Source of the DNA: Bifiguratus adelaidae
Taxonomy: Eukaryota > Mucoromycota > Endogonomycetes > Endogonales
DNA: 64,000 nucleotides
NCBI GenBank assembly: GCA_002261195.1
Contig: MVBO01000045.1
Location: 1-64,000 of the forward strand
Direction of reading: 5' to 3'
Shown here: positions 10,429 to 20,910 of the stretch, piece by piece
How positions within the stretch are numbered: the stretch's first letter is position 1
How the letters are laid out: each line of letters opens with the position of its first letter
The notes under the pieces: model-generated
The model's input: only the letters and a program-made list of their open reading frames with translations
Database searches by the model: none
What the model was told of the DNA's origin: nothing
Made by a program: the position numbers and the translations under genes

Positions 10429-10926
10429 TTACCCTCCTCGAGTCATGATAGGCGCAGCGTAGATGATGGCGCAAGTGCCGCCTCCCAGTAGAATAGTCAA
10501 CCAAAGACTAATGAGGACAATCGTATGATTGCGTTGACGTCTTTGTGTCGCTGTCAGGGTGCCATCCTCCAACAAGGGCTGTGATGGATAGAATTGGGCT
10601 ACGAAACAATGTCGGCTCTCTTGCACCTCAAGGAACGCCTTAGCTTCATCCTTATCCTCGGCCGAGTCCAGCGTATCCGTACTGGTGGATCCAGGCGACC
10701 AAGCACGATAAGGCACGCCCAAGTGGGTACTATCCACCGGTGAATTGATGGGTGATTCGTCATGGTCGCTGGCGATATCAGTCACCTCTACACCCACATT
10801 GGAAGTGTCTTGGAAACCGAGGTGCGTAATGATCGATAGTGGTTTTAGAACAATTTTGAATCGAGAATTGGAGATGATGGGTGGATCCAGGTCGGTCGCT
10901 ACTTGGCTATAATGAGTGATGGACAT
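10429..10926 (-). CDS. Unknown protein with one C-terminal membrane span
   Basis: Intronless, 165 aa from ATG 10926 (an ATG ten codons upstream at 10956 is also possible). No family was recognised. The first half contains strand-like segments, the middle is Ser/Asp/Glu-rich and looks disordered. The last 30 residues contain a basic patch (RRQRNH) followed by one hydrophobic helix (IVLISLWLTILLGGGTCAII) and a very short tail. This suggests a tail-anchored or type II membrane protein. It is convergent with ABP1, 65 bp between stops. Confidence 0.55.
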   Translation of the reverse strand: MSITHYSQVATDLDPPIISNSRFKIVLKPLSIITHLGFQDTSNVGVEVTDIASDHDESPINSPVDSTHLGVPYRAWSPGSTSTDTLDSAEDKDEAKAFLEVQESRHCFVAQFYPSQPLLEDGTLTATQRRQRNHTIVLISLWLTILLGGGTCAIIYAAPIMTRGG

Positions 10927-10989
10927 GGTGAGAAGGAGAGAATGGTGCGTTGGCACATGTCGGTGCGCTTATACCAGTAATCCATTGTT

Positions 10990-11051
10990 GTATCCCTTTG
11001 AGCTCCGCGTGCATTTTACCATTTTTGGACAACCTTAACCTTGCTGGGCAG
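10990..11051 (+). other. Candidate U12-type intron in an otherwise unassigned interval
   Basis: The plus strand reads GTATCCCTTT at 10990, CCTTAAC at about 11033-11039 and ends CAG at 11051. The donor differs from the U12 consensus RTATCCTTT by one base, the branch-site core matches exactly, and the branch-to-acceptor distance of about 12 nt is typical of U12 introns. No protein-coding exon is evident on either side, so this could belong to a non-coding transcript or be chance. Confidence 0.3.
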
Positions 11052-11161
11052 TTGCGCGTCAGGGGAGTGCGTCAATGGAACAGGAGGTGAGCAAACATGT
11101 CCGTCTTCGATTCTATGGAGCTCTATATTTCTACACACGGTCTATCTGTACACTCCGGCCA

Positions 11162-13763
11162 TTATGGATAGGCGGATTCTGATGGAGGCTTTTTGGCCAA
11201 GGTTGATTTTGAAGGTTTGACGTCTTTTGAGGGCTTTTTGCGTTTGCCTCGCGTACGCATATCTTGTCCACGAAACGATTTTTTTGTATCAGGAGATGTA
11301 TAACGTGCAAACTTGAGGGATTCGTCAATGAGGTTTTCGCAGCGTGTCTTGGTAGCGACGCTCTCTATTTGATCGGTGATGAAACTGTCGGGGTATCGGA
11401 GGCTGAACAGAATGTGTTAGCATTTCTTTCCAACTCTTATCACTCCTCCCTACCTGAGCCACATGTATATAATAACGACCTTATGAGCGCTCTCGAGACT
11501 GCGTAGCCGCTCCGTGGTAAGTACTGGTGCTCTGGGCAAGGTGACCAAATCGGCAAGCTTGCACGTCCGACCTGCGCTATAAGCATTGGCCATTTTCAGC
11601 AGCGCATCCATACACATGGGGTCTTTGGTGGCCACTGGAGCCGTAACGAAGAGATGGCGGTCACGCAAAGACAATGGTACGGGCTCGATGAGATCCGCAA
11701 TGCGTTTCTGATCCTGGAAGTTGCACAGAAAATATTCGCCAGTGAGTGAGGCCAAGTCCTCGAATTTTTGCTAGTAAAGACGTCAGTGCCGTACCGCGAG
11801 GCACACATGATCCGCTTACCAAAAGGCTAGAAAAGCTATCTTGCGGCAATTGAGCGGCAAACAATTCCAAAATCTCCAACGTGGGTTGAAGACCGGCCGT
11901 CTTGTGCATTTCGTTAGACTGAGGTCTAAATCCGAGACAGGCGCATACTCACTTCAAGATAACGGATTGGGCTCTGCATGGCCCGTTTTACGTAGCTAAT
12001 ATCAGTCTGCCGCAACCTGCAACGAGACAATTGAGCATCCTGTCGCAATGTGAACAGCTTTTCCTTACGTGGTGACCAATCCATTTTCGAAAGTCGTCCC
12101 AAAACGACCGGCTCTACCAGCGATCTGTTTGAGCTGTGGATAGACCAGTCCTTTATGATTTTGCCCGTCGAATTTGCTCACTGTAGAAAAGATGATGCGT
12201 TTGATGTTCCTGTGCTTACACGTCAGCCTCCAGGATATTGTAAGAAACAAGCAACATACAAATTGAGACCCATACCAATGGCATCAGACGCCACCAGCAT
12301 ATCAAACCCTGACGTTGGGTCATTGAACAGTTTCGCTTGTAAAGCACGCGTTTCTGATAAATAGGGGTTAACAAGCCATCAAAGACACCGACGAGCCGAT
12401 CAACTGACCTGGTGGAAGGCTTCCGTACGCAACAGCACATTTGAGCCCTGTAGCCTTTTCAATCTCGAGTTTTGTCTCAAAAATCTCCCTTCGAGAGAAG
12501 GCAACAACGCAATCTCCCTTTCTCACGTTCTCCCAACTTCCATGTAAGCTCTTGTTGCTGATGGTCAATGGCGTGAGCCGCTCATATTCATGAACTTCGA
12601 CATCATCGCTGAATGCTTCGCAAATCTTCTTGACGAGTGGTACAGCGGATGGTTCACCGCACAAGTGTATTTCGCGCGCCCGCAAACCGAGCAATGCTTG
12701 CGTCCACGCCCAGCCACGAGATCGATCACCAATCATTTGAATCTCATCGAGGACGGCAACGTCTAGATCCTTGTTCAAGTTGGCCATCTCAATGGTGGAA
12801 CTCGTGAGCCGTGCATCCGGCGCTATTTCCCGTCTCTCTTCGCCCGTGACGAGATTGCAAGGAACACCCTGGGCATTCATCCGGTCAAAGATTTCATGGG
12901 CTAACAGTCGAAGGGGTCCACAATAGATGCCCGACCCTGCCTCCGATAGTCGCTTCAAGGCCGAATACGTCTTTCCGGAATTCGTTGGTCCTACATGGAG
13001 GATGATTTTTCTGCGGGCACTATTAGTCAAATGATAAACAGCTAGATTGCTCTGCCTACCGTTGCAATTTCCGGGCGGAAGGAAACCATTCGTGCGGGAA
13101 TCGGAGATCGCTGAGCTTACGAAGGGCGTCAAATGTCTCCTTACTCTCCACAGGGAGTCGCGGTTCTATATGATGAAAGAATGCGTTTAAAAGCATCCGA
13201 TCTACGCTCGCTACGTGGGTTCTATCAATGCACTGGCGTACAAACTTGTTAAAGACAAGTAGCACTTACCAAGACCGTCCTCATCGTCCCAGATCGATTG
13301 AAGTGTTTCTCCATCACATCGTGGCACTTGACCAGCCATGGCCGCATTTACGAAATCTCGCGACAACTCCGTAAAGAAGACGCCTTTGATGCCCATAGCG
13401 GCACTCTTGCGACGGACATCGACATTGTTCTCAAAATTGCGAAGTCTCTTCGCAAGTGTTCTGTTTGCCCATCGAATGTCTCGTTCCTTGTCCACTTGAG
13501 CACCTTTTCCAAAGGTCAATGCAGCGCCTAGCACGTCAGAAGTCAGCGCATGCTCAAAACCACTCACAAGGTGAAGTAAATCTACCTTGACCTCCATTGA
13601 CTCCGTCTCGTGGTTTGCCGTCATTCGATGTGGAAACACGTTTCCGTGTCAGTGATTGCGCAAAACGGCATGGACTCTGGCAAACTGTCCACTGAGCACT
13701 CCATGGGGTAGAATGCCTAAGCGCAGGCTTTAAACGAGCCGTAATGGCCCATGGACGAAGCAT
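11162..13763 (-). CDS. SUV3: Mitochondrial DExH RNA helicase Suv3
   Basis: Ten exons in gene order: 13586-13763, 13270-13527, 13060-13210, 12409-13010, 12260-12353, 12069-12209, 11953-12016, 11820-11918, 11454-11770 and 11162-11402 (714 aa; yeast 737). It is the ATP-dependent 3'-5' helicase of the mitochondrial degradosome. The first 45 residues are a basic presequence without acidic residues. Motif I reads HVGPTNSGKTY, motif II LDEIQMI; the second RecA domain has DMLVASDAIGMGLNLN and the arginine-finger motif QIAGRAGRFG. The C-terminal domain includes YFLCNFQDQK, and the tail is Lys/Arg-rich. The first donor (GTAGAT) is weak. The start is 75 bp from the divergent PSF1 start. Confidence 0.95.
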
Positions 13764-13838
13764 TAGAAAGGCAAGCCACGCATTTACTCCATTTGGGCAG
13801 CGCGATAAGAAGACGCGCGCTCCTTCTCACTCTGCGGA

Positions 13839-14438
13839 ATGTATGGAGACGAAGCACACCGACTAGCGCTCGAAGCCAAACGAGCACAAGACAGACTGAT
13901 CATTTACAATGAAGAACGAGTGCGTGCCATTTGTCGAGAGATTCGATTGTTGTGTGAGGAAGCGGATGGTTTAGCGCAGGCGATACGGTCCAGCTTACCA
14001 CCCGGTCACACGGACCTGCGACAAACGCAAGACCGTGGTTCTCTAGCCGCCTTATTAATGCAGTACTGGACGGTCAATCGAAACAAGCGAGTCTTGTTTG
14101 CTTATCACATGCGACGGATCGAACATGTCAAGGAATGGTTTTGGCAAGTGGGCCAAGTACCCAAGCCTACTCAACGGTTATTATCACCTTCAGAGGTTGG
14201 CTTTAACAAGGGGTATACAGCCATTGTCAATGCGTACAAGCAGAACTTTACAGAGATAGATTTAACGGCCGGTCTGGACCCACCTAAGGATCTGTTTATC
14301 GAAGTGCGGGTGGTCAAGGATTGCGGTGAGATCCAGACCGAATACGGTACCTTGAACCTGACGATGGGGAATCAATTGTATGTGCGGAGAACGGATGTAG
14401 AGCGATTGATCAAGCAAGGCTACTTGGTCCATGTATAA
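13839..14438 (+). CDS. PSF1: GINS complex subunit Psf1
   Basis: Intronless, 199 aa, against about 200 in the family. Psf1 is one of four GINS subunits; with Cdc45 and MCM2-7 it forms the replicative helicase. Diagnostic parts are the N-terminal MYGDEAHRLALEAKR, the central helix with NKRVLFAYHMRRIE, and the C-terminal B domain with LFIEVRVVKDCGEIQTEYG ending in YVRRTDVERLIKQGYLVHV. The start is fixed by the conserved N-terminus, which the divergent SUV3 promoter approaches to within 75 bp. It is convergent with the F-box gene (48 bp between stops). Confidence 0.95.
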   Translation: MYGDEAHRLALEAKRAQDRLIIYNEERVRAICREIRLLCEEADGLAQAIRSSLPPGHTDLRQTQDRGSLAALLMQYWTVNRNKRVLFAYHMRRIEHVKEWFWQVGQVPKPTQRLLSPSEVGFNKGYTAIVNAYKQNFTEIDLTAGLDPPKDLFIEVRVVKDCGEIQTEYGTLNLTMGNQLYVRRTDVERLIKQGYLVHV

Positions 14439-14486
14439 TATCTAGAGTACATTGTATCATATACACACAACTACAAGAGTTGCGTT

Positions 14487-15542
14487 CTACGCTAAGGCCG
14501 CCGTTCGTCCATCCACAATCTGCACTTCGGGCAGATGTGCCTGTTGTCGTTTCATTTTCCACGCTGCAAATATCATGGGCCTAAATATACCAATGATACC
14601 ACACTCGGTTACGTCAATCCACAAGAGTTCTTTGCACGTCTGTACCACCGGGTTCAGGCTTTGCTCAGTGACATCGCGTAGATTGGAGACAGCGATATAG
14701 CGCAAATGTGGGCAGTTTTGTGGTATGAGATTGATGGTTTGGTTGGTGACCCTCCAGCATCGCGACATGTGGAGGAGTTGGAGTTTATGACAGCGTTGCG
14801 TGACAGCCTGGAGGCTAGTGTCGGTCAAGGCGTAAATCGTATTGACGCGTAGCGAACGTAAAGTGGTTGCGTTGGCCGCGACGAGATCGAGAATGGCCTT
14901 GTCAGTGAGTGAATTACAAAAGGAGACGTCGACATGCTCAAGACGTCGAAAACCCTTGGTGATGTACATATGATGGAATACCTCGTCGGTGAGATTGCGA
15001 ATGAGTGAGACATTGAGGGTGTGAAGAAGGATAGGATCGGCAGTTTCGGCTATCCGATACAGGGTCCTGTCGGTCAAGGACTCGCAACCGCTTAGATGAA
15101 CCAACAAGAGATGCGTAGCATGATTGAAAATTGGCGCTAGATCGTCATCGTTGACCTTGACGAGCCATTCAGATTCCTTGCGCCCAGTATCTAGTTCCGG
15201 GTAGTTGTCCACCATATACGGCGGCACCGGCTCATCCTGTATGAACCCTCGCCACCCAGGCAACAACTCAGGAGATGGGACGAGTGCAAAGTGGCGAATG
15301 TATCGCCCATATTCCTTGCCTTTTGGACCAGCCAGGGTGCGCGAAAAGGCTTCAAGCTGCTCCATGTATCGTAGTACTACCGTATGATACATGAATGAGC
15401 TTGCGGTGGTATTCCACAACTTGGCAACCCGAGAACACGCCGTCAATGAAGGCGATGGCAATAACTCAAAGATTTGACGAAGCACCTCTTCTGGTAGAGC
15501 TGGCGCTGAAGAGGGAGGATTCCCATGGAGCGTTCCGTTCAT
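14487..15542 (-). CDS. F-box protein with leucine-rich repeats (Amn1/FBXL-like)
   Basis: Intronless, 351 aa from ATG 15542. The frame stays open upstream to 15779, but that part has no conserved character and runs into the divergent neighbour. Residues about 15-50 form an F-box (LPEEVLRQIFELLPSPSLTA, then VAKLWN). After a linker come cysteine-containing LRRs of the Grr1/Skp2 type, seen as repeated L-x-x-L-x-V/C blocks such as LEHVDVSFCNSLTDKAI and LQLLHMSRCWRVTNQTI. Such proteins are substrate receptors of SCF ubiquitin ligases. The substrate is unknown. Confidence 0.85.
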   Translation of the reverse strand: MNGTLHGNPPSSAPALPEEVLRQIFELLPSPSLTACSRVAKLWNTTASSFMYHTVVLRYMEQLEAFSRTLAGPKGKEYGRYIRHFALVPSPELLPGWRGFIQDEPVPPYMVDNYPELDTGRKESEWLVKVNDDDLAPIFNHATHLLLVHLSGCESLTDRTLYRIAETADPILLHTLNVSLIRNLTDEVFHHMYITKGFRRLEHVDVSFCNSLTDKAILDLVAANATTLRSLRVNTIYALTDTSLQAVTQRCHKLQLLHMSRCWRVTNQTINLIPQNCPHLRYIAVSNLRDVTEQSLNPVVQTCKELLWIDVTECGIIGIFRPMIFAAWKMKRQQAHLPEVQIVDGRTAALA

Positions 15543-15659
15543 TGTCGCCAACTTGGTCTCTCTTGTTTCGCCATGTCCTCTTTCTTGTCGTCCTTTCTCC
15601 CCAAGCAGATAGACGCGCATGATCCCATGGACCAAAAATGCCACGCCTCTCTTTGCGTC

Positions 15660-16238
15660 ATGGCCGACAGTTACCTTGGCATGCTCCAAAACACTGCCAT
15701 TAACCCTCCACAAGAGCAGCCAAAACAAGAGGCAAGAGTGATGATGGACAGTGGTGCGTCTGCCAATCCCAAGGTGCAAGGGGTGGAAAACAAGCTACGC
15801 GAGGCATCAAGCGATCTAGCCTATATTTCAGAGTCCGAGTTTGAATTCGAACCTGTCTCCATACCATTAGCCGACATTTCACCTCACGCGCAAGCTGGCG
15901 CGTTCCCAACAGCGGCAGAGTTTGCACGGTATCTCAAGGCGGGAGTACAAGAGACTGGAGAAGCTGGATCAGAAGACGTTCATTTGACGTGTGAAGAGTC
16001 GACATTAGAAGCCTTCTTTGAGCCGTTGACGGGAGGATCGGATCCCTTCAATCAGAGTCAACAGTTTCTGCGACTTCAAGATACCTTCGTAGAGACGTTT
16101 GGTGTAAATGGCATCAAGGTGTATACGATTGGGTACACCAAGATGTCTATTTATATTGTGGGCAAGGTCATCGTTGAGACGGATGGCAAGCCAGAAGAAG
16201 TGCTTGTAGGGCTGCGCACCTACAAAGTGGAGACTTGA
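15660..16238 (+). CDS. NuiA-like (nuclease A inhibitor fold) protein
   Basis: Intronless, 192 aa from ATG 15660 (in-frame ATGs also at 15627 and 15576). The body aligns along its whole length with the cyanobacterial DNA/RNA nuclease inhibitor NuiA. LREASSDLAYISESEFEFEP matches the LKQASDGLLFMSESEYPFE start, a central EAFFEPL matches DSFF, and the C-terminal KVYTIGYTKMSIYIVGK and final VGLRTYKVET match the YRLGEVELDVYVIG and KVVET end. NuiA binds and blocks NucA, a beta-beta-alpha-metal nuclease related to mitochondrial EndoG. Whether the fungal protein inhibits a nuclease is an inference. An N-terminal extension of about 45 residues looks disordered. The start is 117 bp from the divergent F-box gene. 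Confidence 0.75.
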   Translation: MADSYLGMLQNTAINPPQEQPKQEARVMMDSGASANPKVQGVENKLREASSDLAYISESEFEFEPVSIPLADISPHAQAGAFPTAAEFARYLKAGVQETGEAGSEDVHLTCEESTLEAFFEPLTGGSDPFNQSQQFLRLQDTFVETFGVNGIKVYTIGYTKMSIYIVGKVIVETDGKPEEVLVGLRTYKVET

Positions 16239-16343
16239 AGGTTAGGCGCACCTTCAAACTTAGAGCCCAGCGAATCGTACATAGTGTATAGTGGTCGGAA
16301 GATCTATATAGGATGCCATAGAAATACAGTGTGCATGTTCCAT

Positions 16344-16710
16344 CTACCATGTCGTATCACCATTGGATGCGGTCAAGTCGGTATTCGTCCTTCCTTGTCG
16401 AGTCCTGTTCCTTCGTTCGGACAACAGCCGACCCTCAGCATCCACCATTTCCTTGGCCGATTTACCGACGTTAATATAGTTGTAAGGACAGTGTCGACAT
16501 GCATTCCCACAGCAGTATCCACGTTCCAAGTGCGTTAACCGTGTCATGACCGAGTATCCCGTGTCTGGATCGATATACATCTTTTCGCCCGCCTAAACCA
16601 GGTGTTCGTAAAACAACGTTCCTCTTCCATCTTGCACATCTCTTTATACATGCCTCGACTGCCTTTTCATGCATGGACACCCAAGCAGGTGCGTTCGATG
16701 TGGTGGACAT
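16344..16710 (-). CDS. DUF5522 cysteine-rich small protein
   Basis: Exon 2 is secure: 16344-16592. It encodes the family signature YIDPDTGYSVMTRL followed by RGYCCGNACRHCPY, with four Cys and a His that look like a metal or Fe-S site. Exon 1 begins at ATG 16710 (MSTTSNAPAWVSMHEKA). The donor is uncertain: a phase-0 GTCGAG after 16660 gives 99 residues and preserves the spacing usual in the family between the HEKA-type helix and YIDP. The function of the family is unknown. The start lies 102 bp from the divergent ORC2 start. Confidence 0.7.
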
Positions 16711-16812
16711 GGTTCTGAGTGTTCCTAGACGTCCTGAACACCTTGCGAGCATCCGAGAGTGAAATAAGTCACATGACTTTTGTCGCGCTTCAACACGTTG
16801 ACGGTGGACAAC

Positions 16813-18576
16813 ATGACAACCGAGACATTTAAGGCTGTACCAGTGATCCATGTGGAGAATGACGAGATTCCATGTCATATCATCAACACTGTGGATAGTA
16901 CTGCCGCCAAACGGGAAGCACAACTCGCCAAGGGGTCGAAAAGACCTCGTCTGGAGAAGCGAACAGAACGACACCGTATCATGCCTGGTCTCTTGGTGGA
17001 TCACGCCGGAAGTGAAACAAGGCTGACCGGTGCGGAAGTTACAGAGGGTGCGGATGCGGATTTAGACGCGTTACTCCATCGGCGACGCAGTGGAGATGGC
17101 GTTGATACATCCAAGGAGGACGACAAGGAGAATCAGTTTCAGGTTGCGGGGAAGGAGCTCTTTAGCTTTCATCACGCCACGCAAAAGTCCTTCAAGACGA
17201 TACTTGGGAGTTTGCAAGCCATTCGTGAGGAGGCAATCGCTAAAGTGGATCAATCGCGAGGCAAACGAACGAGAGATACAGTTCGCAAATCACAGCGACG
17301 TGCAACGAAACGGGCCGAGGAAAGGCGTAAGGAGCAAGAACAAGACGAGGGACAAGCACGTCGATTGGGTCGACGCAACGTGCAGCAAGCTCATGATGAT
17401 GCGAGCGATATGAGTGAGTCCAGCGAAGAGGCCAGTGAAGGTACGGGCGAATCGGACGATGAGGAAGTGGACGCGAATACTTTCAGCTCCATCACCCGCA
17501 AAGGCGCTGGACAGAGTACATCCTTGGTTGAGGAGGACGCCGTTGGGTACGAACGATACTTTACAGATCTCCACGGAGGCGGCAAGACGTCCGATCATAC
17601 CTTAAGCAAACTACCGCGTCTCGAGCCCAAGGAACTCAAGGATTTAATGAGCAGAGCAAAGCCAAAGCATGTGGAGGAAAAGAAGCTCTTGTATGACATC
17701 CACCGTCATGCTTTCCCTCAATGGCTCTTTGAGATGAGTTGCGGATTCAATCTCGTCTTTTATGGCTACGGTTCCAAGCGGAAACTGTTGTCAGAGTTCG
17801 TTAAAGAGTATTTGAACGATAACCCAGTGCTAGTTGTCAATGGTTACTTTCCATCTATCACCATCAAGGACATCCTCAACCATATTACCGTGGGAGTTCT
17901 AGAAGACACGACCACCATCGGCAGCATCCAGGAACATGCAGCCTACATTGACCGATACTTTAGATCGCCAAAGCGGAAATACGATCGCATCTACCTCCTC
18001 ATCCACAGCATCGACGGTACCAACTTGCGCAACGATAAGACACAGACAATCCTTTCCATGCTCGCCGCCAATCCCAACATCCATCTTGTTGCTTCCGTCG
18101 ACCATATCAATGCCGGGGTTCTGTGGGACAATGTCAAGGCACGTCGCTTCAATTTTTGCTGGCATGATGCGACCACCTATGAACCTTATACGGTAGAAAC
18201 CTCCTTTGAGAATTCCATCATGGTCAATCGTGGTGACATGCAAACGCGCGGTGTCAAATATGTCCTGCAGTCCCTCACCGCCAATGCTCGAGACATCTTC
18301 AGAATCCTGGCAGAGCATCAAATCACCGAATGTGAAGTCAACAATATCACGACCAAGGCCACCGAGGAACAAGGCTTATCCTATCAAACCTTCTTCAACA
18401 AGTGCCGTGAACAATTCTTGGTCAGCACCGATGTCAGCTTCCGAGCTCAACTCACCGAATACCGTGACCACCAGATCATCCACTCCAAAAAGCAACCCGA
18501 TGGTACAGAGATCTTGTATATACCCATGGATGCTGCCACTCTCGCGCCGTTGCTAGAGGACGAAGTGGAAGTGTAG
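16813..18576 (+). CDS. ORC2: Origin recognition complex subunit 2
   Basis: Intronless, 587 aa from ATG 16813. ORC2 is a core subunit of the complex that binds replication origins and loads MCM. The N-terminal 240 residues are a low-complexity, basic then acidic disordered region with runs of Arg/Lys and Glu/Asp. The conserved part starts at GYERYFTDLH and includes FNLVFYGYGSKRKLL, the degenerate AAA+ P-loop region typical of ORC2, then PVLVVNGYFPSITIKDIL, YLLIHSIDGTNLR and LVASVDHINAGVLWD. The C-terminal winged-helix part is present. Convergence with or overlap of other genes is not seen; the cyclin gene follows in tandem 162 bp on. Confidence 0.95.
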   Translation: MTTETFKAVPVIHVENDEIPCHIINTVDSTAAKREAQLAKGSKRPRLEKRTERHRIMPGLLVDHAGSETRLTGAEVTEGADADLDALLHRRRSGDGVDTSKEDDKENQFQVAGKELFSFHHATQKSFKTILGSLQAIREEAIAKVDQSRGKRTRDTVRKSQRRATKRAEERRKEQEQDEGQARRLGRRNVQQAHDDASDMSESSEEASEGTGESDDEEVDANTFSSITRKGAGQSTSLVEEDAVGYERYFTDLHGGGKTSDHTLSKLPRLEPKELKDLMSRAKPKHVEEKKLLYDIHRHAFPQWLFEMSCGFNLVFYGYGSKRKLLSEFVKEYLNDNPVLVVNGYFPSITIKDILNHITVGVLEDTTTIGSIQEHAAYIDRYFRSPKRKYDRIYLLIHSIDGTNLRNDKTQTILSMLAANPNIHLVASVDHINAGVLWDNVKARRFNFCWHDATTYEPYTVETSFENSIMVNRGDMQTRGVKYVLQSLTANARDIFRILAEHQITECEVNNITTKATEEQGLSYQTFFNKCREQFLVSTDVSFRAQLTEYRDHQIIHSKKQPDGTEILYIPMDAATLAPLLEDEVEV

Positions 18577-18738
18577 TAAAGAGTGTGCCTATAAACGACA
18601 TGTATATCATAGATGTCTGGTAGGCGTCCTCTTCTCTGTTCCCATAAAGGGCATCTTGCCGATTTCTCCCTCCTGTGCTCAGCTTACCATGGCGACCTAG
18701 ACTAGACAAACGCCTTCTCTTAGCACTGCCGAGGTTCC

Positions 18739-20598
18739 ATGGAGCAACACTTTGACTTGGCTAGCTTCCCTATTCAAGATACTTTGGGAATGCTGGCTTC
18801 TTTGCTCGACAAGATAACAAAGATTAATGACTCCATCAACCTACAACGCCTTCCACAACACGCTGGTGAAGCTTCTTCGTTGGAATGCTTGACCTATACA
18901 CGCTTTCACGCAAAGTATATACCGTCTATCACCATCCACGACTACCTAACACGTATCGTAAAGTACTGTCCATGTGCCAACGAATGCTTTCTATCACTCT
19001 TGGTGTATTTTGATCGCATGTCCAAGAACGCGATGGCTGTGATTGGCAAACCTTTCGCCATTGACTCCTTCAACATACATCGGCTGCTTATTGCCGGTAT
19101 CATGGTGTCTGCCAAGTTTTTTTCCGATGTCTTTTTCACCAGTTCACGGTATGCCAAGGTGGGTATTAAGCCTTGTGTTGCTCCCGTATTGACTGGTGCT
19201 TTGTAGGTGGGTGGACTCTCGGTATCAGAGCTAAACACGCTCGAGTTGGAGTTTTTGGCACTCAACTATTTTACCGTGTCGGTGTCCATTGAAGAACTTC
19301 AGCGGTATGGTGATAGGCTTCTACGTCATTGGTTATCGGAAAACAACGAGACTACAAGCATGAACAAGATGTATACAGGGAATCTTGTTAATCATCTTGA
19401 CAGACCGGTAGTCGTAGCACCAAGTCCGGTGGCATGGGCGAACATTTCCCATCCAATGTACGCTGCATTCGATGGCAACGGATACGTTCAGCCAGCCTAT
19501 AGTGACGGCATGACACAACTCGCCATTCAAACCTCAAACTTGCGCTTGACGGACTGTAAAGAAGACAAGGACAATCAGAAACCGTCGAATGAAACGGACG
19601 GACATGTGGACGACAAAGACACACCGCCCGAGAACCATATGCCTAAGCAAACTCTTAAACCACCAATGCGAGCCTCACGCTCTTTTTCAGCGTCGACGGC
19701 CATGCAACGGAAAGAGAGTCAGGAATGCCAAATGTCTGGTGTCCTCTATCCGTATCCTGGCAATGTAGAGAATCCACCCTTATTGGCCAATGGTAAAGTG
19801 AGGAAGCGAGAGATCAAACCTTCGCATTCGGAAGCGTCCTTGCGCGACCCACCCACGCCAAGTAGCTTTGATCCTCCAAACGGGCAGACAACGGAACAAC
19901 GCGACCAACCCTCTGTACAGCAGAAAGCCGCACCAAAGCAGGCTTTGTCAAAAACATCTCTGAATCCAAACACGAAAGCGTATTACCCGTACCAGTCCAT
20001 GCCGGCATTTTTTGAATCGGCTCTGAATCACGTCGCAACCCAGAGCATGCCCACATCCACTCGCTTAGCTCGGCCGAAACCCCGCTCATTTGGCAATATC
20101 AACCTCTTGTATACAGCTGGCATGAATGGAAGCACGGCTGACATGAATGGTTACGGACACGACAATGGAATGGCACCGCCTTTATATCCCGCGCACGAAC
20201 AACACATATTGAATGGATACCCCAACGGACAATATTACCATGCTTCCCACGGATACCCCGCCGATCCCTGGATGGTCCCGCCGAGCTACTCAGCCTGGAA
20301 CGGTGATATGGGAAACATGCCTCCCGCTCCAGTATACTTGCCCCAACCTCCACCACATCCGGCCTCCTTTTACGTAGGTCACCGACTGAATCGCACAGCG
20401 CGAAATTACGATCTACCGCCTTCCCGAGGTACAAGTGAGCCGAACTTGTGGTCTGGTGTTGGAGCTGGACCTCCACCCCCTGCTTATCCGTCGATCGCTG
20501 GACCGACACCGCCCTATCAACCACCAACGATACCCATGCACCCTCCCACTTCCAAACTCAACCCTCATTACCTTGCCGGTGGACAACACCTCGACTGA
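18739..20598 (+). CDS. Pho80/Pcl-type cyclin with long Pro-rich tail
   Basis: Two exons: 18739-19158 and 19207-20598 (603 aa). The cyclin box covers roughly residues 50-190: SITIHDYLTRIVKYCP, LSLLVYFDRMS, FNIHRLLIAGIMVSAKFFSD and the YAKVGGLSVSELNTLELEFL stretch, which spans the intron and is the hallmark of Pho85-type cyclins. These activate a Pho85/CDK5-like kinase in phosphate sensing, polarity or cell-cycle control. The remaining 400 residues are disordered and rich in Pro, Ser, Asn and Tyr. Donor and downstream exon both begin GTGGGT, so the intron is flanked by a short direct repeat. Confidence 0.9.
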
Positions 20599-20910
20599 TC
20601 GGCCCTGAGCCCCATGACTAACGTATATTTAACCGCCGTGCATCCATGGCCTCTTTCACATAGCTTACACGAGTATATATCTACTACACCTAACACTTAT
20701 ACATGAATACGATTGCCTTGTATATTCCATCCGTTTTATAAACACCATTTGTTGTCATCTTGTGCGCATGCTCTAGATGCAGCAGTTTTATAGACAAGCC
20801 ATCGACGTCTCTGCGCAAGCCAGATCCAACATTGCACTTCAAAGCGCGCGTTCCTGAAATGGCGATCGATTTTTGCGGGGAAGATTATCGCTTCTCTCTC
20901 TCCGTGTGAC
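20599..20910. other. Intergenic, 312 bp
   Basis: No coding frame. The start contains the cyclin 3' flank; several A/T-rich TATA-like stretches (gtatatatctac near 20670) lie here. The rest is presumably the cyclophilin promoter. Confidence 0.5.

Noticed and set aside
15543-15779. Extension of the F-box frame by 79 codons
   Set aside because: No conserved features, overlaps the start of the divergent NuiA-like gene, and a good ATG sits just before the F-box.
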